DNA of 64,000 bases from an uncultured Spirochaetaceae bacterium (GTDB taxonomy: Bacteria > Spirochaetota > Spirochaetia > Sphaerochaetales > Sphaerochaetaceae), in the NCBI GenBank assembly GCA_944389505.1, contig CALXMP010000004.1, forward strand, positions 62,001 through 126,000. The letters run 5' to 3'. The notes under the pieces were generated by a model, which was given only the letters and a program-made list of their open reading frames with translations, was not told the DNA's origin and ran no database searches. Positions within the stretch are counted from its first letter, which is position 1, and every line of letters begins with the position of its first letter. Shown here piece by piece: positions 59,008 to 64,000 of the stretch. A program made the translations under genes and the position numbers.

Positions 59008-61065
59008 ATGTTGAAAAGCAGGAAATTCTGTATCAATCTTGTTCTGATCATCGGTATCGCAGTTCTTGTCTCTGCCTGCGATCCTCCTCATATCGAGCCG
59101 GCAATGCACTCTGTCACATTCGATGCGAATGGCGGCCATTGGGCCGATGGAACATCGGAATTCTCTGCAGAGGTTCCTGACGGCGCTCCAATCTGGGATT
59201 ACCGCCCTGATGTCCCAACAAGAGGCGGATACAGCTTCGCAGGCTGGTTCGCAGACAAAGCCGCATCAGACCCGTATGATCCTGACTCGCTAGTGACATC
59301 CGATGCAACGCTCTATGCAGGATGGTCGAAGAATACGGTATACAGGATAACCTTCGATACAGAGGGAGGCTCATCGCTTGCGCCGCAGCTTGTACCTGAA
59401 GGAAGGACAGCAAGGCAGCCTCAGAATCCAGAGAAAGCAGGATACGCATTCATAGGCTGGAGCCTCGACGGCACTTCCCTCTTCAGCTTCTCAACTCCGA
59501 TCAGAAGCAACATGACGCTCCATGCAATCTGGAAGGAAGCGAAGAGGATCGTATTCTCGTACGATCTCCCCGCATCGCTCGATAAGACTGCCCTCCTGAG
59601 CGAAGTCCCTGATGCGATGGATATCCCATACGGAGAGACAGTCGGAAGCCTTCCACCGGTCTCTCTTTCATACAGCGGAACGGAATTCCGCTTCCTTGGC
59701 TGGTTCGAGGAGGGTTCTGATGAGCCATTCGATCCATCTGCAACAATCGACAGGAACATAGCGCTCCACGGCAGATGGGAGGAGTATGCCATATCCTCAT
59801 CCGGAGGATATATCGTATATGGAGAAGCTGGCCTGAAAACATGGGCTGCATCCTCCCCTTCCTTATCATGTACTCTCATTGCGGATATAACCTTGGCAGG
59901 TGAATGGACGCCGATAGGATCCTCCTCAGTACCATACAGCGCCGTATTCGATGGAAACGGCCACATGATATCGGGGCTCATGATAGCATCGGATTCCGAT
60001 CATAACGGGCTTTTCGGGTATATCGGAGAGAGCGGAACGGTAAGGAACCTGATGCTGTCAGGCATAAGCATCAAGGGCTCCGACTCCGCAGGAGGGATAG
60101 CAGGAGAGAACCTTGGAAGAATTGAGAACTGCCATGTCTCAGGAACGCTTGAGGAATCGGGCATCGCAGAGGGAGGCATAGCGGGACGCAACAGGGGAAC
60201 GATCACAGGCTGCTCCTCCTCTGCAATCTCCCATGGCAATGGCGATGCAGGAGGCATTGCAGGTATCAACTACGGTATTATCGAGAACTGCACAGGATCA
60301 GGCACTATAAGCGGAGAATACGTGATAGGCGGTATTGCAGGTCTCAATGCAGATGGAGCAGTCATAACGGAATGCAGCTTCTCCGGACAGGTTACCGATG
60401 GATACTACGCAGGCGGCATCGCAGGATGCAATGATAACGGAAGCAGCATATCGAAGTGCTCATTCACCGGCAGCATCAGCGATATGGACTGGTATATCGG
60501 AGGGATAGCAGGACTCAGCTCACAGGAATCAGTGATAAGGGAATGCTCCTCATCCGGCGTCATTATTGGAAAGGAAGAGGCCGGCGGCATCGTCGGATAC
60601 AACTTTGCGGCTTACGTCTATGCCTCCTCCTTCTCAGGTTCAGTCGGGAGCAATACGATCTGCGGAGGCATTGCTGGCATAAGCCTGGGACCGATGATCG
60701 GATGCTATTCATCTGGCACAGTGAGATGCAATAGCACCGCAGGCGGCATCGCAGGCATAAACAGATTGCAGGAGATGGCTGCATGCTACTCCACAGGAAT
60801 TGTATCGGGAGGCGATACAGTCGGAACCATAGCAGGCCTCAATGAGAAGGGAACGATAACAGCATGCTTCTTCAGTGGCAATGAAGGCATGGAAAGTCTC
60901 GGAAGGAATATTGCAACAGCATCTGTCGATACAGAGAGGATAGATGGGGACACTACATGGGAAGATGCGATGGCGGATATGAACAAAGCACTTTCCGGGA
61001 ATGGCTATTCCTATATACTGAATACAGGTGAGGATAAGGAAACATTCCCTCTGATCATCATCTGA
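59008..61065 (+). CDS. Large lipoprotein with InlB-type and GLUG repeats
   Basis: 685 residues. The signal peptide ends in VSAC (Cys24), a lipobox. Three InlB/Flg_new repeats of about 70 residues follow (VTFDANGGHW...GYSFAGWFADK...LYAGW, ITFDTEGGSS...GYAFIGWS, and a third, more divergent). From residue 362 to about 632 there are ten GLUG-like repeats of 26-28 residues, each opening with GGIAG or a close form and carrying C.SG after about 14 residues. Such proteins are exposed on the cell surface and often take part in adhesion; nothing here shows the target. It stands alone and ends at a good terminator. Confidence 0.83.
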   Translation: MLKSRKFCINLVLIIGIAVLVSACDPPHIEPAMHSVTFDANGGHWADGTSEFSAEVPDGAPIWDYRPDVPTRGGYSFAGWFADKAASDPYDPDSLVTSDATLYAGWSKNTVYRITFDTEGGSSLAPQLVPEGRTARQPQNPEKAGYAFIGWSLDGTSLFSFSTPIRSNMTLHAIWKEAKRIVFSYDLPASLDKTALLSEVPDAMDIPYGETVGSLPPVSLSYSGTEFRFLGWFEEGSDEPFDPSATIDRNIALHGRWEEYAISSSGGYIVYGEAGLKTWAASSPSLSCTLIADITLAGEWTPIGSSSVPYSAVFDGNGHMISGLMIASDSDHNGLFGYIGESGTVRNLMLSGISIKGSDSAGGIAGENLGRIENCHVSGTLEESGIAEGGIAGRNRGTITGCSSSAISHGNGDAGGIAGINYGIIENCTGSGTISGEYVIGGIAGLNADGAVITECSFSGQVTDGYYAGGIAGCNDNGSSISKCSFTGSISDMDWYIGGIAGLSSQESVIRECSSSGVIIGKEEAGGIVGYNFAAYVYASSFSGSVGSNTICGGIAGISLGPMIGCYSSGTVRCNSTAGGIAGINRLQEMAACYSTGIVSGGDTVGTIAGLNEKGTITACFFSGNEGMESLGRNIATASVDTERIDGDTTWEDAMADMNKALSGNGYSYILNTGEDKETFPLIII
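60091..60900 (+). repeat. Ten tandem GLUG-like repeats in the lipoprotein gene
   Basis: The repeats begin GGIAGENLG, GGIAGRNRG, GGIAGINYG, GGIAGLNADG, GGIAGCNDNG, GGIAGLSSQ, GGIVGYNFA, GGIAGISLG, GGIAGINRL and GTIAGLNEKG. The period is about 80 bases. The copies differ enough that slippage between them is unlikely, but recombination is possible. Confidence 0.75.
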
Positions 61066-61074
61066 TCCGCAATT

Positions 61075-61107
61075 GGGTCTGGGATATCCAGGCCCCGGTA
61101 TTTTTTT
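61075..61107 (+). terminator. Rho-independent terminator
   Basis: GGGTCTGG and CCAGGCCC form an 8-bp stem with one G-U pair and a five-base loop, followed by CGGTA and a run of seven T. Confidence 0.85.
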
Positions 61108-61220
61108 CAGGCTGCTGAGGCCTATGATTCCAGGCGAAAGCGGCAATTTCCATTCCATTCTCCATTGCCGTATAATCAGCAGGATATTATCTTTTGCTGT
61201 ACAGAGGGCATTGCTAATAA

Positions 61221-61237
61221 GGACAGTGTCCTATAAA
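61221..61237 (+). promoter_or_regulatory. lon promoter with an internal palindrome
   Basis: The 11-bp perfect palindrome GGACAGTGTCC (61221-61231) is followed directly by the -10 box TATAAA (61232-61237); ATTGCT at 16 bp is a weak -35. The palindrome lies in the spacer, where a repressor would block RNA polymerase. It is not a CIRCE element. Confidence 0.5.
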
Positions 61238-61259
61238 TTCATCAGATAGAGGATATTCA

Positions 61260-63731
61260 ATGCAGACAGAGGAAAACAGCACAAATGAGATGGAAAAGCT
61301 GCCAGTGAGGGCAATAGTGCTGCCCCTTCTCGAAAGGCCGCTATTCCCGGAGACATTCACTACACTGATGATCGGCCGTCCTGCGGATGTGACTGCTATC
61401 ACACGGGTCATCGATGGCGATGGCTTTTTTGTAGCGGTGATGCAGGAGCAGAATGGCAATTTCCGTACCGTAGGAACACTCTCCAGGGTAACAAGATACA
61501 TAAAGCTCCCGAACAACTGCTACCATCTCTTCGTCTCCACGATTGAGAGGGTGAAGGTAACGGGATTCACAGCAGATGGCCAGTTCACCTATGCCGATTT
61601 CGAGGCATACCCGGATGCGCCTGTCAGGGAGAAGGCTGTGCAGTCATATGTACGCATTCTACGCGATACGATAATGGGACTGAGCCAGACGACGGGGATG
61701 TTCTCATTCGCCTCGGATGTGAATGTGACGAACATCGATGATGCATCGATGCTCTCATTCTATGCCGCATCCGCTATAAACGCCCCCGGCACATTCCTCC
61801 AGGAGCTTCTGGAGATATCGAATCCGAAGGACAGGATAGAGAAGCTTCTCTCATACATTGCAGCGGAGAAGGAGATTCTCGATAAAGAGAACGCCGTCAA
61901 GCAGGAAATCTACGACAGGATCAAGAACCGCAACCGTGAGCAGATACTGAGGGAACAGATCAAGGCTCTCAAGGACGAGCTTGCCCAGATATCAGGAAGG
62001 GGCAAGGGCGGCAATGTATCGGACGATCTCTATCAGAGAGCGGAGAACACCAAGCTGCCCGAGGTATTCAGGAAGCAGGTGGACAAGGAGCTCGACAAGC
62101 TCTCAGGGCTGGAGACGATGAACCCTGAGTACGCCATGACGAAGCTCTATATCGAGACGATACTCTCACTCCCCTTCTCCTTCGAGGACAAGGCTCCTGA
62201 CTACAGCATATCAAAGGTGAAGAATGTCCTTGAGCATGACCACTATGGAATGAAGGATGTAAAGGAGAGAATACTCGAATTCCTTGCATCCCGCCTTAAG
62301 GCCAGGAACGGAAAGGGTGCAATACTCTGCCTCTCTGGCCCTCCTGGGGTCGGAAAGACTTCGGTAGGCTATTCCATCGCCAGAGCGCTCGGCAAGAAGT
62401 TCTACCGCTTCTCCGTCGGAGGCATGAGGGATGAGGCAGAGATCAAAGGACACAGGAGAACCTATGTCGGGGCGATGCCGGGCAAGATCATCCAGGCGAT
62501 GAAGACCACCGGCGTCCCGGATCCAGTCATCCTTATCGATGAGATAGACAAGATGGGAGAATCATTCCAAGGAGATCCTGCCTCCGCGCTTCTCGAGGTC
62601 CTTGACCCAGAGCAGAATACAAGCTTCCAGGATTTCTATGTCGATCTGCCGTATGATCTATCGCACGTGCTTTTCATCGTTACTGCGAATGATCCTTCGA
62701 GGATCCCTGAGCCTCTTCTGGACAGGATGGAGATGATTGAGCTCTCAGGATATACCCCTGAGGAGAAGCTCCATATCGGACATGACTATCTTGTGCCAAG
62801 GCTTCTGAAGAAGAATGGCCTTACATCAAAGGAGATCAGGTTCGACAGCAAGGCACTTGGGCTTATTGCTGAGGAGTACGCAAGGGAAGCTGGTGTCAGG
62901 AATTACGAGAAGCTCATAGACAAGGTAATGAGGAAGGTTGCCCTTAAGATACTCCAGGAGAAGGATCTCAAGCTCCCTGTATACATAAGGGGCAATGGCG
63001 TTGAGAACTACCTTGGCAAGCCTGTCTTCCCTTCCGATGACATCATCAAGGCCGATAAGCCAGGAACAGCTATAGGACTTGCATGGACTAGCATGGGCGG
63101 GGATGTGCTTCTGATAGAAGCTGAGGCAATCCCGATGAAGGGAGAGCTGAAGGTCACGGGCCAGCTGGGATCTGTGATGCAGGAATCTGTATCGATTGCA
63201 TGGTCCTCGCTGAAGAAGGAAGCATATCTCAGAGGGCTCAACCTCGAGTTCTTCGATGATGAGACGGTGCATCTCCACATTCCTGAGGGCGCTGTACCGA
63301 AGGATGGTCCTTCAGCCGGCATAACGCTTTTTACAGCTCTCTGGTCGATGTTCCGCTCAGAGCCTGTGAAGGAAGGCCTTGCGATGACGGGAGAGCTCAC
63401 CCTTACAGGACGCGTGATGCCGATAGGAGGACTGAAGGAGAAGATCCTTGCAGCCCGCAGAAACAGGATCACGGAGATCATAATCCCAGAAAGGAACAAG
63501 GCTGATCTGGACAAGCTCGATAAGGAAGTCAAGGGCGATGTCATCTTCCATCTTGTCTCCGATATCTCTGAGGTCATCAGCATCGCTTTCCCTGAGGAGA
63601 GCACGAAGCGGCTCGATAAATCCATCCTCGATGCGATGATGATGGAGAAAAGGCGCAAGGAAGAGGAAGAGAGGGCGAAGTCCCAGCAGCGCCAGTCCGA
63701 AATCTATGAGAAGGTTATGAGATGGCAATAG
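61260..63731 (+). CDS. lon: ATP-dependent protease Lon
   Basis: 823 residues, full length. The N-terminal substrate domain starts at LPVRAIVLPLLERPLFPET; a coiled coil follows around 210-250. The AAA+ module has Walker A GPPGVGKTSVGYSIARALGKKF (about 360) and Walker B ILIDEIDKMG (about 427). The protease domain has Ser685 in PKDGPSAG and Lys728 in GGLKEK. It degrades misfolded and regulatory proteins in the cytoplasm. GAGGA precedes the ATG. The U32 peptidase gene begins inside its last codons. Confidence 0.97.
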   Translation: MQTEENSTNEMEKLPVRAIVLPLLERPLFPETFTTLMIGRPADVTAITRVIDGDGFFVAVMQEQNGNFRTVGTLSRVTRYIKLPNNCYHLFVSTIERVKVTGFTADGQFTYADFEAYPDAPVREKAVQSYVRILRDTIMGLSQTTGMFSFASDVNVTNIDDASMLSFYAASAINAPGTFLQELLEISNPKDRIEKLLSYIAAEKEILDKENAVKQEIYDRIKNRNREQILREQIKALKDELAQISGRGKGGNVSDDLYQRAENTKLPEVFRKQVDKELDKLSGLETMNPEYAMTKLYIETILSLPFSFEDKAPDYSISKVKNVLEHDHYGMKDVKERILEFLASRLKARNGKGAILCLSGPPGVGKTSVGYSIARALGKKFYRFSVGGMRDEAEIKGHRRTYVGAMPGKIIQAMKTTGVPDPVILIDEIDKMGESFQGDPASALLEVLDPEQNTSFQDFYVDLPYDLSHVLFIVTANDPSRIPEPLLDRMEMIELSGYTPEEKLHIGHDYLVPRLLKKNGLTSKEIRFDSKALGLIAEEYAREAGVRNYEKLIDKVMRKVALKILQEKDLKLPVYIRGNGVENYLGKPVFPSDDIIKADKPGTAIGLAWTSMGGDVLLIEAEAIPMKGELKVTGQLGSVMQESVSIAWSSLKKEAYLRGLNLEFFDDETVHLHIPEGAVPKDGPSAGITLFTALWSMFRSEPVKEGLAMTGELTLTGRVMPIGGLKEKILAARRNRITEIIIPERNKADLDKLDKEVKGDVIFHLVSDISEVISIAFPEESTKRLDKSILDAMMMEKRRKEEEERAKSQQRQSEIYEKVMRWQ

Positions 63732-64000
63732 AGTTACTTGCTCCTGCAGGAAATGCGGAAAAACTCAGAACGGCATTTGCCTATGGCGCAGATGCCGCTT
63801 ATATGGGTCTTACGGAGTTCTCGCTGAGAAAGAATGCGGGGAATTTCTCCGATCAGGAACTCGATGAGGTGAGAGAGCTCAGAAAGTCGACGGGGAAGAA
63901 GATCTACTGCACGATGAACATCCTCTTCCATGAGGATCAGATCCAGAAGCTCAGGACTATGAAGGATGAGATTGCCAGATGGCCTTTCGATGCCTTTATC
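63722..64000 (+). CDS. U32-family peptidase, N-terminus only
   Basis: 93 codons are visible before the window ends. MAIELLAPAGNAEKLRTAFAYGADAAYMGL is broken here as MAIELLAPAGNAEKLRTAF and YGADAAYMGL, the standard U32 N-terminus, and KKIYCTMNILFHEDQI follows. U32 proteins include collagenase-like peptidases and RNA-modifying enzymes such as RlhA and TrhP; this fragment cannot tell them apart. It overlaps lon by 10 bp in another frame and AAGG lies eight bases before the ATG, so it is translated with lon. Confidence 0.88.
   Translation, partial: MAIELLAPAGNAEKLRTAFAYGADAAYMGLTEFSLRKNAGNFSDQELDEVRELRKSTGKKIYCTMNILFHEDQIQKLRTMKDEIARWPFDAFI

Noticed and set aside
1-64000. CRISPR array or prophage
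   Set aside because: No regularly spaced direct repeats and no capsid, terminase or integrase genes were seen.

Overview
The window looks like a chromosomal segment of an anaerobic, probably host-associated spirochaete, with Sphaerochaeta- or Treponema-like features. The inference rests on two solute-binding proteins with the signal-peptide ending FAGGSS typical of that group, on many lipoproteins and exported barrel-like proteins, and on poly-G tracts next to lipoprotein promoters, as known from Treponema pallidum. A TM1266-type hydrogenase regulator, an Fe-S cysteine desulfidase and ADP-glucose glycogen synthesis point to fermentative anaerobic life. No rRNA operon, prophage or CRISPR array was seen.

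Layout. 1-2.5 kb: pyrG (truncated by the window edge) and a divergent lipoprotein with a G10 tract in its promoter. 2.6-8.6 kb: a minus-strand chain of nitroreductase, a small unknown protein, an alkyltransferase-like protein, two exported barrel-like proteins, a phospholipase D-like lipoprotein, a HAD-cytidine deaminase fusion and a dihydropyrimidinase. 8.7-16.6 kb: MATE pump, C-GCAxxG-C-C protein, ung, thrC and thrA (kinase half degenerate), rpmB, the TM1266 regulator with an unknown partner, and nth. 16.8-26.6 kb: a nine-gene operon coding for a UroD-like protein, a complete oligopeptide ABC transporter, an M20 peptidase, a GntR/FCD regulator and an L-cysteine desulfidase. It looks like a path from peptides through cysteine to pyruvate, ammonia and sulfide. 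26.8-32 kb: a sugar-type ABC transporter without ATPase, a second GntR/FCD regulator and a second UroD-like protein, both paralogous to those in the first operon.

32-34.2 kb: an accessory patch with a decayed ORF, a lipoprotein gene split by an in-frame amber codon behind a 9-base G/C tract, an orphan terminator and an AT-rich stretch. 34.2-45.5 kb: GltA-like flavoprotein, SDR and epimerase-like pair, tRNA-Pro, a barrel-like protein, a 6S RNA, a TPR protein with a His/Cys tail, tsaE-tsaB-trxB, and glgA-glgC. 45.5-47.7 kb: a lipoprotein gene with G7 inside its signal-peptide codons, enclosed by an 80-bp inverted-repeat pair. A remnant of an IS1182-type transposase lies inside the right end. 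47.7-58.7 kb: a purine operon purE-C-F-M-N-O-H-D-L in which the bifunctional PurH is replaced by an archaeal-type PurO and a stand-alone AICAR transformylase. 59-61 kb: a large InlB/GLUG-repeat lipoprotein. 61.3-64 kb: lon and a U32 peptidase cut by the window edge.

Two themes tie the window together. First, cell-surface lipoproteins sit next to homopolymeric G tracts, decayed genes and an IS remnant, which suggests a phase-variable surface repertoire. Second, duplicated GntR/UroD-like modules carry the HxC...C zinc signature of corrinoid-dependent methyltransferases and sit beside two transporters that share TAATAT half-sites in their control regions. Several genes also appear to be transcribed from promoters whose -10 box lies only 6-8 nt before the ATG, which suggests leaderless mRNAs. 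All functional statements come from reading the sequence; no database search was run.
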